Of a stretch of DNA of 64,000 nt, positions 9,597-18,459 are shown one piece after another (the stretch's first letter is position 1; every line of letters begins with the position of its first letter). The stretch is taken from assembly GCA_003249555.1 (NCBI GenBank), contig QKIQ01000046.1, positions 24,259 through 88,258 of the forward strand. The letters are read 5' to 3'. The notes below the pieces were generated by a model. That model saw nothing but the letters and a program-made list of their open reading frames with translations. It did no database searches and had not been told where the DNA came from. A program made the position numbers and the translations under genes. The DNA comes from Clostridia bacterium. Its GTDB lineage: Bacteria > Bacillota > Clostridia > Christensenellales > SZUA-584.

Positions 9597-10285
9597 ATCT
9601 TTTTCCTTTCCACAATCAATGCAAGCAATATCATCGCCATGGCGGGAATGATAAAATTGTCTTTGCCAAATATGACGAGCGCCAGTGCCGTGACACCAAT
9701 GCCGATGATGCCGGGAATTCTGTTTTGCTTTTGTTTCCAATGTTCCAGAAACAGCACGACGAACAGACCGGTGAGCACGAAATCCAGCCCGCGTGTATCA
9801 AACGCAATGACGTTTCCCAGCAAGCCTCCAAGAAAAGAGCCAGTCACCCAATACAGGTAATTCAGCAATGATATAAAAAAATAAAAGGGCTTGCGGTCAA
9901 TGCCTTTCGGCGGTTCCACGCTAGATACGATGGAAAAGGTCTCATCACACAGCGTATAAATGAGAAAACCTCTTATTTTTCCAAGACCTTTATACTTTTC
10001 CAGCAGAGAAATGCCATAGAACAGATGCCTTGCGTTGACCATGAGGCTTAATATAAAAGCCTGAACGGGATCGAAAACGGCGGTCAGCAGCGTGATGGCG
10101 ACGAACTGCATACTGCCGCAAAACGCGATTGCGCTCATCAGCAGCGACCATATGGCGCCGTAGCCCTTTGTCTGCATGAGCACGCCGTAAGCTATGCCTA
10201 ACGCTAAAAAACCGGTGAGCACAGGTATTGTTTTCGGGAAGGCGGCGGTTAAGGCTTTTTTCAGCCGTTCGGACCGATTTTGCAT
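9587..10285 (-). CDS. azlC: AzlC-family branched-chain amino acid exporter subunit
   Basis: LKKALTAAFPKTIPVLTGFLALGIAYGVLMQTKGYGAIWSLLMSAIAFCGSMQFVA; start uncertain (10285 or 10309). Confidence 0.9.
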   Translation of the reverse strand: MQNRSERLKKALTAAFPKTIPVLTGFLALGIAYGVLMQTKGYGAIWSLLMSAIAFCGSMQFVAITLLTAVFDPVQAFILSLMVNARHLFYGISLLEKYKGLGKIRGFLIYTLCDETFSIVSSVEPPKGIDRKPFYFFISLLNYLYWVTGSFLGGLLGNVIAFDTRGLDFVLTGLFVVLFLEHWKQKQNRIPGIIGIGVTALALVIFGKDNFIIPAMAMILLALIVERKKICN

Positions 10286-10329
10286 AATGCTATTGAAACC
10301 CCTCAACATGACGGTGTATAATATATCGA

Positions 10330-10372
10330 ACAATCGTAAAAGATATATTATTATACGATATTTTACGATTGT
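10330..10372. promoter_or_regulatory. Putative operator between divergent azlC and XRE-cupin regulator
   Basis: Perfect 12-bp inverted repeat ACAATCGTAAAA ... TTTTACGATTGT. Confidence 0.65.
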
Positions 10373-10408
10373 CAGTTATATTTGTCAATGGCGGTTTGGA
10401 GGTATCTT

Positions 10409-10960
10409 ATGCATATCAATCAGACGGTTGCTGTGAACTTAAAAAGGCTGCGCACCGAAAGAAATTTGAGCCTTGGGCAGCTTTCTGAGCTCTGTGATAT
10501 CAGCAAGGTCATGCTGTCTCAAATCGAGAAGGGCGATACTAACCCCACAATCAATACGCTTTGGAAAATCGCAAACGGTTTAAAGGTGCCATATACGGCG
10601 CTGCTTGAGCAGCAGGAGCACAAGGCCTCCGTGATAAGAAAAACGAATGTGACCGCTCAGGTCGCTCAAGACGGCTGTTACCGCATTTACTGCTATTATC
10701 CCAACACGCCGCATCGCAATTTTGAGCTGTTTCAGCTGGAAATGGATACGGGTTGCACCCATGCGTCGGTGGGGCATTGTGAAAAGTCTCAGGAGTATAT
10801 AATGGTGACACAAGGCGAGCTGACACTGACAGTGAACCATAAAGCGCATGTGCTGCACGCGGGCGATTCAATTAGCTTCGACGCATCGTTTGAGCACATT
10901 TATGCCAACAGCGGCGAAGGGATGCTAAAAGCCGTGGTGACAAATTTCTATCCGGCTTAA
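10409..10960 (+). CDS. XRE-family regulator with C-terminal cupin domain
   Basis: HTH: NLKRLRTERNLSLGQLSELCDISKVMLSQIEKGDTNPTINTLWKIANGL; cupin: GELTLTVNHKAHVLHAGDSISFDASFEHIYAN. Confidence 0.92.
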   Translation: MHINQTVAVNLKRLRTERNLSLGQLSELCDISKVMLSQIEKGDTNPTINTLWKIANGLKVPYTALLEQQEHKASVIRKTNVTAQVAQDGCYRIYCYYPNTPHRNFELFQLEMDTGCTHASVGHCEKSQEYIMVTQGELTLTVNHKAHVLHAGDSISFDASFEHIYANSGEGMLKAVVTNFYPA

Positions 10961-10970
10961 GCCACAAAAT

Positions 10971-11001
10971 AAAAAGGACGCATCTTTCGATACATCCTTT
11001 G
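10971..11001 (-). terminator. Terminator of rplM-rpsI
   Basis: Minus strand AAAGGATG...CGTCCTTTTTATTTT. Confidence 0.6.
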
Positions 11002-11013
11002 AGTATTTGCCAA

Positions 11014-11406
11014 TTATCTCTTGGAGAACTGCGGCGCACGTCTTGCGGCTTTAAGACCGTATTTCTTTCTTTCCTTCATTCTTGCGTCTCTTGTCAAGAA
11101 TCCGGCTTTTTTTACAATCGTGCGGAGCTCCGGTTCGGCTTTGACGAGCGCCCGGGCGATGCCGTGGCGAATCGCGCCGGCCTGTCCTGTGTAGCCGCCG
11201 CCTTTCACGGTGACAACCACGTCATACTTGCCAAGCGTTTCGGTGAGCACCAGAGGAGACTTTGCCAGCATACGCAGCGTTTCAAAACCGAAATACTCTT
11301 CAATTGTTTTCTTATTAATCAGCATTTTGCCGTTGCCGGGGGTAATGATCACCCGTGCGACAGAGCTCTTCCTTCTTCCCGTGCCTAAAAACTGTATCTT
11401 TGCCAC
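11014..11406 (-). CDS. rpsI: 30S ribosomal protein S9
   Basis: [31 protein letters not shown]...[25 protein letters not shown]. Confidence 0.98.
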   Translation of the reverse strand: MAKIQFLGTGRRKSSVARVIITPGNGKMLINKKTIEEYFGFETLRMLAKSPLVLTETLGKYDVVVTVKGGGYTGQAGAIRHGIARALVKAEPELRTIVKKAGFLTRDARMKERKKYGLKAARRAPQFSKR

Positions 11407-11408
11407 GA

Positions 11409-11852
11409 TTAATTCCTCCTACCTTTGAGCTCTAAAAGCTCGGGCTTTTGTGCTGCGTGGTCGTGCTCGGCGCCTTTATAGATTCTCACCTTGGTGAGCA
11501 TCTGGTGACCAAGCTTGTTTTTGGGCAGCATGCGGCGGATTGCTTCGTACATCGCAAATTCCGGCTTTTCCTGCATAAGGTGTTCGTATTTGGTTTCCTT
11601 CATGTGACCCATGTAACCCGAATGACGACGGTAAAGCTTCTGATTCAGCTTGTTGCCTGTGAACACAGCTTTTTCAGCATTGATGATGATAACATAGTCG
11701 CCCGTGTCGACATGCGGCGTAAATTCCGGCTTGTTCTTGCCTCTCAAGATGGACGCGACTTGGCTGGCCAGACGGCCGAAAACCATGCCGTCGGCATCAA
11801 CGAGATACCACTTGCGTTCCACAGAGCCGGGTTTTGCCATATATGATTTCAT
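11409..11852 (-). CDS. rplM: 50S ribosomal protein L13
   Basis: [57 protein letters not shown]... Confidence 0.98.
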   Translation of the reverse strand: MKSYMAKPGSVERKWYLVDADGMVFGRLASQVASILRGKNKPEFTPHVDTGDYVIIINAEKAVFTGNKLNQKLYRRHSGYMGHMKETKYEHLMQEKPEFAMYEAIRRMLPKNKLGHQMLTKVRIYKGAEHDHAAQKPELLELKGRRN

Positions 11853-11893
11853 TAGGCTTCCTCCCAGTGTTTGCTTTCAATTTAATCGCAGCC

Positions 11894-11918
11894 TATCGAT
11901 CGGGGCTAGTGATCGATA
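11894..11918 (-). promoter_or_regulatory. Hairpin in rplM leader region
   Basis: TATCGATC-ggggctagt-GATCGATA; might be part of an L13 leader, family not established. Confidence 0.4.
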
Positions 11919-12184
11919 AGACATGCAAAATATATTCTATACATTGCTGCCGTGTGTGTCAAGAATTTTTACGATGAATACGGCGCGTTTATACTCATTA
12001 TATCCGCCTTTTTTGTTGTTATTCGGATCGTGGGCTGCCGTGAAGCCGCTTGGATAGAGAAAGCAGCAAAAACTGCACTGCTTTGCCGTAAGAATTGAAA
12101 GCCAAAGATCAAGGCTGACCTTGTCCAAAAGCCTTCGATTTACCGATAGTTCGCCGTTTGGTCGTCCATTTTAATTGATGATTC

Positions 12185-12442
12185 TTAATTGATTTTGGAA
12201 ATTGCTTCTATATGTTTTGCAATGTCGCCAAGCGTCTGACGCGCTTCCTCAAGAGAAAGAGAATGGTAATCGTGACGACTCACAGCATACCATAGTTGCA
12301 AATGTAGTTTATTTAGGCCCAGCCGGACGTCGTTCACATCTTTTTGAAGCCTTGCGTAAGCATCCTTTTGTGCCGCAGTTGCCGGGCGCTTTCTGTTGAA
12401 GCTGAGCGTACTTAGAATTTCGTGAATTTTTTGATTCTCCAT
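12185..12442 (-). CDS. Small hypothetical protein
   Basis: MENQKIHEILSTLSFNRKRPATAAQKDAYARLQKDVNDVRLGLNKLHLQLWYAVS...; starts just after the stop of the MBL gene. Confidence 0.5.
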   Translation of the reverse strand: MENQKIHEILSTLSFNRKRPATAAQKDAYARLQKDVNDVRLGLNKLHLQLWYAVSRHDYHSLSLEEARQTLGDIAKHIEAISKIN

Positions 12443-12444
12443 TT

Positions 12445-13269
12445 TTAAATCTCGATAATATCTCCTGTATTCATCTTTTTCACACGGGACAGCGTGCTCA
12501 ATTTTTCGAGTGGCTTCTGACCTGTACAATGACCTGAGTAGACCTTTTTAATTTTATTATTATCAAAGTATTTTGCGATGGCGTAAATTTCGGACTCGGG
12601 TTCTTTTTTGAAGCCGCGTTTGCCGCTGCCACTCAAATGGAACCCTCCCACAACACCTTTAATCGTACCGAACTCCTCATTTGCGCTCATAAGAATGTTA
12701 AGCACGCCGTGATGCGCGCAGCCTGTCAGCACAACCACACCGTTTTTTGTGTTTATGGCCACATAAAGCTCGTGGTCGAGGTTATCGGCAATAAACTGAC
12801 CATTCTTTTTTTCCAGCATTAATGATGTGTAAAGAGGTAAACGGCGGAGTTTTTTGATGCTTGCTGCTGACACGCCATCGGCTAAGTCGATGCGGCCGTC
12901 AAAAAAATGCAAGCGTTCTTCATATTTGTCAAAAAAAGCAGGCTCAAGCCCGGATCTTTCATTTTTACCGATGCGCTTTTCGTAATAATCGCTGTGGACG
13001 GCGCTTTTTAAATAGACTTGTGCATGATTGTTAATGCCAAGAAAAGCTTCAAGACCACCGATATGATCGTTGTGCGCGTGTGATATCACACATATATCCA
13101 CTTTGTTAAGATCGATGCCAAGCAGGGTGGCGTTGTATACGAATGCGTCGGAAGCGCCTGTATCAAAAAGTATGTGCTTACCGCCATGTTCAAAGTATAA
13201 ACTCAAGCCATGTTCTGAAATAAACCCGTTGTTTTTTTTATTATCCTCAACTAATACATATATCTTCAT
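12445..13269 (-). CDS. MBL-fold metallohydrolase
   Basis: SEHGLSLYFEHGGKHILFDTGASD...VISHAHNDHIGG...LTGCAHHGVLNIL...GGFHLSG. Confidence 0.9.
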   Translation of the reverse strand: MKIYVLVEDNKKNNGFISEHGLSLYFEHGGKHILFDTGASDAFVYNATLLGIDLNKVDICVISHAHNDHIGGLEAFLGINNHAQVYLKSAVHSDYYEKRIGKNERSGLEPAFFDKYEERLHFFDGRIDLADGVSAASIKKLRRLPLYTSLMLEKKNGQFIADNLDHELYVAINTKNGVVVLTGCAHHGVLNILMSANEEFGTIKGVVGGFHLSGSGKRGFKKEPESEIYAIAKYFDNNKIKKVYSGHCTGQKPLEKLSTLSRVKKMNTGDIIEI

Positions 13270-13317
13270 AATTCACCTTTGCTTGTGCATATAACGCCAT
13301 TGTTATATGTACACGGT

Positions 13318-13656
13318 TTATGGGTTTTGCACGTTCCTTCTTTCTGCTTCATAGAGTTCTTTGATCGTTTCTATTGAAAGTTCATCTAAAGCTAAGCTGG
13401 AATTAACGTTTTTATGTCTTTTTTGTTCAAAAAGCTTTTTATTTGTTTTAAGTACGTCATAGGAAAACAATTCGAGGATGCTGATATCAAGACCGCGACA
13501 AATGGCAGATAGAGTATCAAACTGAGGGATTTTTTTCCCGTTTTCAATATAGGAGAGCGTTGATTGTGCAATGCCGGCTTTATGCGCAAGTTCGCATTGG
13601 GATATGCGTTGGAGCTCGCGCAGCTTTCGTATCTTCGCGCCAATTTCTCTATTCAT
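13318..13656 (-). CDS. XRE-family HTH regulator
   Basis: MNREIGAKIRKLRELQRISQCELAHKAGIAQSTLSYIENGKKIPQFDTLSAICRGLDISILELF. Confidence 0.9.
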   Translation of the reverse strand: MNREIGAKIRKLRELQRISQCELAHKAGIAQSTLSYIENGKKIPQFDTLSAICRGLDISILELFSYDVLKTNKKLFEQKRHKNVNSSLALDELSIETIKELYEAERRNVQNP

Positions 13657-13918
13657 TGTTATCGCCTTCCTTTCAAGGCTTTTCATTACTTATTCTATCA
13701 CCAAAAAATTCAAAGCACAACCCGTATAAACGACATATGATAAAAGAATTCACTATTGTTGCTCATTTCATTGTTATACATAAGATATTGGGATTATGAC
13801 AGACACATAAGGGATATAAGCAGAGATTATTTAAAGAGAAAATGGCCAAAATCGACATGGATTGCTTTGCAAAGCTTGTCGATTAATAAGAAGTGAGATG
13901 CAGAATTTAAAAAAAGTT

Positions 13919-13969
13919 ATTGACATATGCTCATAATGCGCTACAATTGAGTTATGAGCATATGTCAAT
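13919..13969 (+). promoter_or_regulatory. SigA-like promoter with overlapping 18-bp inverted repeat operator
   Basis: TTGACA(13920)-N16-TACAAT(13942); arms ATTGACATATGCTCATAA (13919-13936) and TTATGAGCATATGTCAAT (13952-13969), perfect. Confidence 0.8.
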
Positions 13970-14085
13970 AATGATCTGGTTAAGCTAATTGTGAAAAATG
14001 ACTGCTTTGAATGGATTATATTTATTAACAGTAAAAGCAGTACTGGTAAACAAGAGGAAAAGGATAAGGAAGGAGGTGAATGAAT

Positions 14086-14298
14086 ATGCCAAGAGGAGAC
14101 GGAACAGGCCCTGTGGGAATGGGGCCGATGACCGGAAGAGCGATGGGTTATTGCGCAGGAGCTGTTGTGCCCGGCTATGCAAACGCCGGGGCTGGCAGCG
14201 GGCGCGGAAGAGCGTTTCGAAGAGCATTCCGGATTTTCGGGCTTGGTAGACGTTTTCGTTTTAATGCCCGAAGAGCAGGTCGTATGAGATGGCAATGA
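14086..14298 (+). CDS. DUF5320-like Gly/Met-rich small protein, copy 1
   Basis: MPRGDGTGPVGMGPMTGRAMGYCAGAVVPGYANAGAGSGRGRAFRRAFRIFGLGRRFR; AAGGAGG upstream. Confidence 0.8.
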   Translation: MPRGDGTGPVGMGPMTGRAMGYCAGAVVPGYANAGAGSGRGRAFRRAFRIFGLGRRFRFNARRAGRMRWQ

Positions 14299-14339
14299 AG
14301 CGGACGCTTTCCGCACAAATGAAAAGGAGGTAACTGAAT

Positions 14340-14663
14340 ATGCCAAGAGGAGACGGAACAGGCCCTATGGGAATGGGGCCGATGACCGGAAGAGCGATGG
14401 GCTATTGCGCAGGATATGCTGCACCTGGTTTTGCTAATGCCGGATTCGGCATGGGGCGTGGCCGTGGTTTTAGACAAATGTACAATATGACCGGTCGGCC
14501 GGGTTGGACGCGTAATGGTGCGTATCCATATGGAGCATATGCGTATCAGGGTGTAGTACCTGAAGTGGATGAAAAGGAAGTCCTGCAAAATCAGGCCGAT
14601 TATCTTGAAAAGCAACTCAATGATGTACGCAAAAGGCTAAAAGACTTTGAAGAAAACGCGTAG
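14340..14663 (+). CDS. DUF5320-like Gly/Met-rich protein with C-terminal coiled coil, copy 2
   Basis: MPRGDGTGPMGMGPMTGRAMGYCAGYAAPGFANAGFGMGRGRGFRQMYN...EVDEKEVLQNQADYLEKQLNDVRKRLKDFEENA. Confidence 0.87.
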   Translation: MPRGDGTGPMGMGPMTGRAMGYCAGYAAPGFANAGFGMGRGRGFRQMYNMTGRPGWTRNGAYPYGAYAYQGVVPEVDEKEVLQNQADYLEKQLNDVRKRLKDFEENA

Positions 14664-14670
14664 CACACAA

Positions 14671-14708
14671 AGGAAAAGAAGGCAGGAATGATCCTGTCTC
14701 CTTTTCTT
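14671..14708 (+). terminator. Terminator-like hairpin after DUF5320 genes
   Basis: GGAAAAGaagGCAGGA-atga-TCCTGtctCCTTTTCTT. Confidence 0.5.
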
Positions 14709-14901
14709 ATTCTATATTATTGTTGAACAAGTATTATAAATGGACTTGGTTATGATAGCAGATGTGAGCGTACAGAATTAAAAAGCAGTCTGACTTTAGT
14801 ATTGCTTGCAGGAGTAGAAAATTCGGGCTTAAATAAATGTGTCTAGTGAGTTATGATAAAGCACATACAATGTAACTATTGAACGATAAGTGAGGTGTCA
14901 A

Positions 14902-15378
14902 ATGGCAAGACCAACGAAGTGGCGGAAGATTGAACATATTCCAACGGTGGAGAATTTTATTCCGATAGATAAGGGAACGACTCAATTTGATGAAAATGTT
15001 TTGAAGCTGGAGGAATTGGAAGCGATACGGCTCAAAGATCTCGAAGGTTTGGAGCAGGGTGAGTGCGCTGAAAAAATGCAGGTATCCCGCCCAACTTTTC
15101 AAAGAATCCTATTCTTGGCGCGTGAGAAGGTTGCGGACAGCTTGATTAACGGTAAGGCGATTCGTATTGAAGGTGGCAGCTTTACGCGCAATATTTGTCC
15201 GGTTCGGTGTCTTGAGTGCGGCAACGAGTGGACAGAAAGCTTTGAAAATATGGAACGAATGGGCAATAAAGAGTATGCCTGTCCAAAATGCGGCTCGAAA
15301 AATGTATTGTGCGGCCGCGGCGGGAAGGGGCAGTTTTGCAGAGGCAATTGTCATCGTCACGGAAGAAACGGACGGTAA
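14902..15378 (+). CDS. DUF134-family HTH protein with Cys-rich zinc-ribbon-like C-terminus
   Basis: ARPTKWRKIEHIPTVENFIPIDKGT...LKLEELEAIRLKDLEGLEQGECAEKMQVSRPTFQRILFLAREKVADSLINGKAIRIEGG + CPVRCLECGNEW...CPKCGSKNVLCGRGGKGQFCRGNC. Confidence 0.88.
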   Translation: MARPTKWRKIEHIPTVENFIPIDKGTTQFDENVLKLEELEAIRLKDLEGLEQGECAEKMQVSRPTFQRILFLAREKVADSLINGKAIRIEGGSFTRNICPVRCLECGNEWTESFENMERMGNKEYACPKCGSKNVLCGRGGKGQFCRGNCHRHGRNGR

Positions 15379-15476
15379 AATTTTATTTTGCTGCGTATAT
15401 GTGCTTTGAGCGGCTTGCATTGATCAAGCGATAAATATAAAATATAAAAAAGCACAAGCATGAAGGGAGCATATAA

Positions 15477-15788
15477 ATGTCTGAGGTTAAAGTCAATCCC
15501 GGAATTTGCGGTCTTGAAACGAATATCACGATTACATCGGATATGGATACGGCAAGCATCGCTATTTCATCACAGTGTCCCAGCGTTCAAAAAATGCAGG
15601 AAGATTTAACGGATATCGATTGTCTTGAAGAATGCTTTTCAAAAATCGGCACATCACAAGTATATGAAGCGGCAGGCAAGCATTGCAAGCATGTCGGTTG
15701 TCCCGTGCCTTCGGCCATTATCAAAGGTTTAGAGGTCGCATGCGGGTATGCCCTGCCTAAGGATGTTGAGATTAAAATAAGCAAGTAA
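15477..15788 (+). CDS. Small Cys-containing protein, DUF6951-like
   Basis: VKVNPGICGLETNITITSDMDTASIAISSQCPSVQKMQEDL...HCKHVGCPVPSAIIKGLEVACGYALPKDVEI. Confidence 0.6.
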   Translation: MSEVKVNPGICGLETNITITSDMDTASIAISSQCPSVQKMQEDLTDIDCLEECFSKIGTSQVYEAAGKHCKHVGCPVPSAIIKGLEVACGYALPKDVEIKISK

Positions 15789-15868
15789 TTGGTAATAGAT
15801 TCGGGCCGGACACTGACAGCGCCATGATTTAGCCGGGATTTTTCAAGTCAGCAGTATTTGAATCAATA

Positions 15869-15928
15869 TTGACGTATGCCCATAAAAGTGATACCATGCT
15901 ATTGGCGGTTATGAACTTATGCTCATAA
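15869..15928 (+). promoter_or_regulatory. SigA-like promoter with two TATGNYCATA operator-like sites
   Basis: TTGACG(15869)-N17-TACCAT(15892); TATGCCCATA 15875-15884 in the spacer and TTATGCTCATAA 15917-15928 downstream, matching the 13.9-kb promoter. Confidence 0.7.
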
Positions 15929-15957
15929 CTGAAGGTATATGAAGGTGTTGATTAAAT

Positions 15958-16779
15958 TTGAGAGTTGCTCTTTTAGCAGATGATATTGTAAACAAAAGAG
16001 GCCTGCTTGCCGAGCATGGGCTTTCTCTTTACATAGAACATAAAGGAATCAACATACTATTTGATACGGGGCAGTCTTCTGTTTTTTGTCATAACGCTGC
16101 TGCCATGGGAATCAATTTGCAAAATACGGATTGTGTCGTACTCAGCCACGGGCATTATGATCATTGCGGCGGACTGGTTTATTTCCCCAAAACAAATAAA
16201 TACCCTGATATTTATGCGCACCGCCAAGCGTTTTTTAAGCGTTATAAAAAGAGTTCTGATGAATATATTGATATCGGAATTCCATGGCGTCTTGCAGATC
16301 ATCGAGGTATTCAAAACAGTCTGATTTACAACCCAGGCATGCTGAATCCATATCCCGGAGTTCACCTTTTGTCCGAAATACCCTGCTCAACGGATTTTGA
16401 AGACTTTCCAAAAGGGTTTTTTATTAAACAATCTGAACAAATGACTGTAGATATGTTTTATGACGAGCAAATACTCGTGATTGAAACAGACGCAGGCCTT
16501 GTTGTTTTTCTCGGTTGCAGCCATCCCGGCGTTATTAATTGCCTCAAGTATGTAAAAAAGCGTTTTCCGGAACAAAACATTTATGCGCTTTTTGCCGGAA
16601 TGCATATGGAAAAAGCAAGCCCGATACGGATAGAAATGACCATATCACATATGTTAAAGTATCACATTCAAAATATTATACCACTGCATTGTTCGGGTAT
16701 TATGACTATCTGTGAGATGAAACGTTTTTTAAAAGAGCGCTGTCACGTACACGTTGCGGGAGACGTCATTAAGATTTAG
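15958..16779 (+). CDS. MBL-fold metallohydrolase (paralogue of 12445..13269)
   Basis: TTG start after GAAGGTG; LAEHGLSLYIEHKGINILFDTGQSS...VLSHGHYDHCGG...FLGCSHPGVINCL...AGMHM. Confidence 0.88.
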   Translation: MRVALLADDIVNKRGLLAEHGLSLYIEHKGINILFDTGQSSVFCHNAAAMGINLQNTDCVVLSHGHYDHCGGLVYFPKTNKYPDIYAHRQAFFKRYKKSSDEYIDIGIPWRLADHRGIQNSLIYNPGMLNPYPGVHLLSEIPCSTDFEDFPKGFFIKQSEQMTVDMFYDEQILVIETDAGLVVFLGCSHPGVINCLKYVKKRFPEQNIYALFAGMHMEKASPIRIEMTISHMLKYHIQNIIPLHCSGIMTICEMKRFLKERCHVHVAGDVIKI

Positions 16780-16827
16780 CTGAAAATTAAAAAACTGTTA
16801 ATGATACGCTGTATAAAGGATGATTAT

Positions 16828-17229
16828 ATGGGATGTTTTGATTTTTCTGATGCTGTGCTTGATCATTTTATGTGTCCAAGGAATATAGGCGAAATGGATG
16901 ATGCGGATAGTGTCGGAACTGTCGGTGAGCCTGACTGCGGAGATGCGTTGACGATATACATTAAGGTTGAGAATCATGTCATCACGGATATCAGCTTTTT
17001 GGTTTATGGCTGCGCAGCGGCTATCGCGACAAGCAGTATGACGACGGAGCTTGCAAAGGGCAAGACGCTGGAAGAAGCTTATCGGATGACGGAAGAGGAT
17101 ATTGTAAGCGCGTTGGGCGGTCTGCCTAATGACAAGCTGCATTGTTCTGTGCTTGGACCGGGAGCGCTTAAGAAAGCGATTGATAATTATCGGTCAAAGA
17201 CTGCTGATGAAAGGAGCGCGCCATGCTGA
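16828..17229 (+). CDS. NifU-like iron-sulfur cluster assembly scaffold
   Basis: DHFMCPRNIGEMDDADSVGTVGEPDCGDALTIYIKVENHVITDISFLVYGCAAAIATSSMTTELAKGKTLEEA...LHCSVLG; three conserved Cys. Confidence 0.92.
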   Translation: MGCFDFSDAVLDHFMCPRNIGEMDDADSVGTVGEPDCGDALTIYIKVENHVITDISFLVYGCAAAIATSSMTTELAKGKTLEEAYRMTEEDIVSALGGLPNDKLHCSVLGPGALKKAIDNYRSKTADERSAPC

Positions 17230-17543
17230 CAATAAGAACAATTAACAGCCCTTCAAAAGGAACGGTCAATATTTTATCACGTAAAATTCATGAAGATTGC
17301 ATAAAAAATAAACTTGATAACGGTATATACAATGCTCTTGGTTTGATACAAGGCCCTTTGGCAGAGATTATCGTCGCAGGTGATGTGGCTGAAAAGGCAT
17401 CGAACGTGGATATGACCGAAATACAGGGTGTTTGTCCCCAACACATCACAATGATCGGTGTATTTGGAGATACGGCAGCTGTATCCGAAGCACTAAAAGC
17501 AGTTGCTAAACTGGAAGATCATTCGCCGGCAGCGGTGAAATGA
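17223..17543 (+). CDS. Stand-alone BMC-domain-like protein (EutS/PduU-type permuted)
   Basis: RTINSPSKGTVNILSRKI...NALGLIQGPLAEIIVAGDVAEKASNVDMTEIQGVCPQHITMIGVFGDTAAVSEALKAV resembles EutS ([26 protein letters not shown]...GSVGAVEEAL). Confidence 0.65.
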   Translation: MLTIRTINSPSKGTVNILSRKIHEDCIKNKLDNGIYNALGLIQGPLAEIIVAGDVAEKASNVDMTEIQGVCPQHITMIGVFGDTAAVSEALKAVAKLEDHSPAAVK

Positions 17544-17571
17544 AATAAAAATTTTGATTGGAGAGGTAAAA

Positions 17572-18387
17572 ATGTCCGAAAAAAACACGACATGTGACGG
17601 CAAAGAATGCGGAAAAGATAAAGAGAGCTTTCTTGAAAAAACAAACGAGCTGAATTCAATTAAAAGAGTTGTCAGTATCGTCAGTGGTAAAGGCGGGGTG
17701 GGTAAATCGCTCATCACATCGATGACGGCTGTCGTGCTGCGCAGAAAGGGCTATCAGGTTGGTGTGATGGATGCCGATATCACAGGGCCTTCCATACCGA
17801 AAATGTTTGGTGCGGAAAGCTATAAACCGGATAGTTCGGAAATGGGTCTTTTTCCTGTCGCCACGCATAACGATATCAAGCTTATGTCCATCAACCTGCT
17901 TCTGGATAAGGCCGATCAGCCTGTCATATGGCGCGGGCCTTTGATTGCCGGTACAGTGAAGCAATTTTGGACGGATGTTATTTGGGGCGATCTTGATTAC
18001 CTGCTGATCGACATGCCGCCGGGAACAGGCGATGTGCCGCTTACGGTATTCCAGTCGATACCATTGGATGGCATCATTATTGTGACATCTCCTCAGGATC
18101 TGGTCTCGCTGATCGTCAGAAAGGCGTACAATATGGCGAAATCAATGAATATACCCATATTGGGTGTTGTGGAAAATATGAGCTATGCGATTTGCCCAAA
18201 ATGTGGGGATAAGATAAACGTTTTTGGAGAAAGCAAAGCGCAGAAAGTGGCTGATGAACTGGGTATTCCTATGCTGGGAAGGGTACCTATTGATACGGAA
18301 CTGGCTACCCTTTGTGATAAGGGCGAGATTGAGAAGTTAAGCAAAAATTATTTGTCCGGATGTGAAGAGGCGTTGGAAAACTTATAA
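17572..18387 (+). CDS. Mrp/NBP35 family P-loop ATPase
   Basis: VSIVSGKGGVGKSLITSMTAVVLRRKGYQVGVMDADITGPSIPKMFG...DYLLIDMPPGTGDVPLTVFQS...CPKCG. Confidence 0.95.
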   Translation: MSEKNTTCDGKECGKDKESFLEKTNELNSIKRVVSIVSGKGGVGKSLITSMTAVVLRRKGYQVGVMDADITGPSIPKMFGAESYKPDSSEMGLFPVATHNDIKLMSINLLLDKADQPVIWRGPLIAGTVKQFWTDVIWGDLDYLLIDMPPGTGDVPLTVFQSIPLDGIIIVTSPQDLVSLIVRKAYNMAKSMNIPILGVVENMSYAICPKCGDKINVFGESKAQKVADELGIPMLGRVPIDTELATLCDKGEIEKLSKNYLSGCEEALENL

Positions 18388-18459
18388 AGTGTCTATTAAG
18401 GGAGAACTGATACATTCGGTACTTCTATATGATTTCATTACGTAAAAAGGAGAAAATCA

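Noticed and set aside
13846-13883. Imperfect palindrome ATCGACATGGATTGCTTTGCAAAGCTTGTCGAT
   Set aside because: Arms are asymmetric and there is no T run; not strong enough to call a terminator or operator
14175-14615. 146-aa minus-strand ORF with repeated SCAIAHRSSGHRPHSHRACSVSSWHI motif
   Set aside because: The repeat is only the reverse complement of the duplicated DUF5320 gene starts
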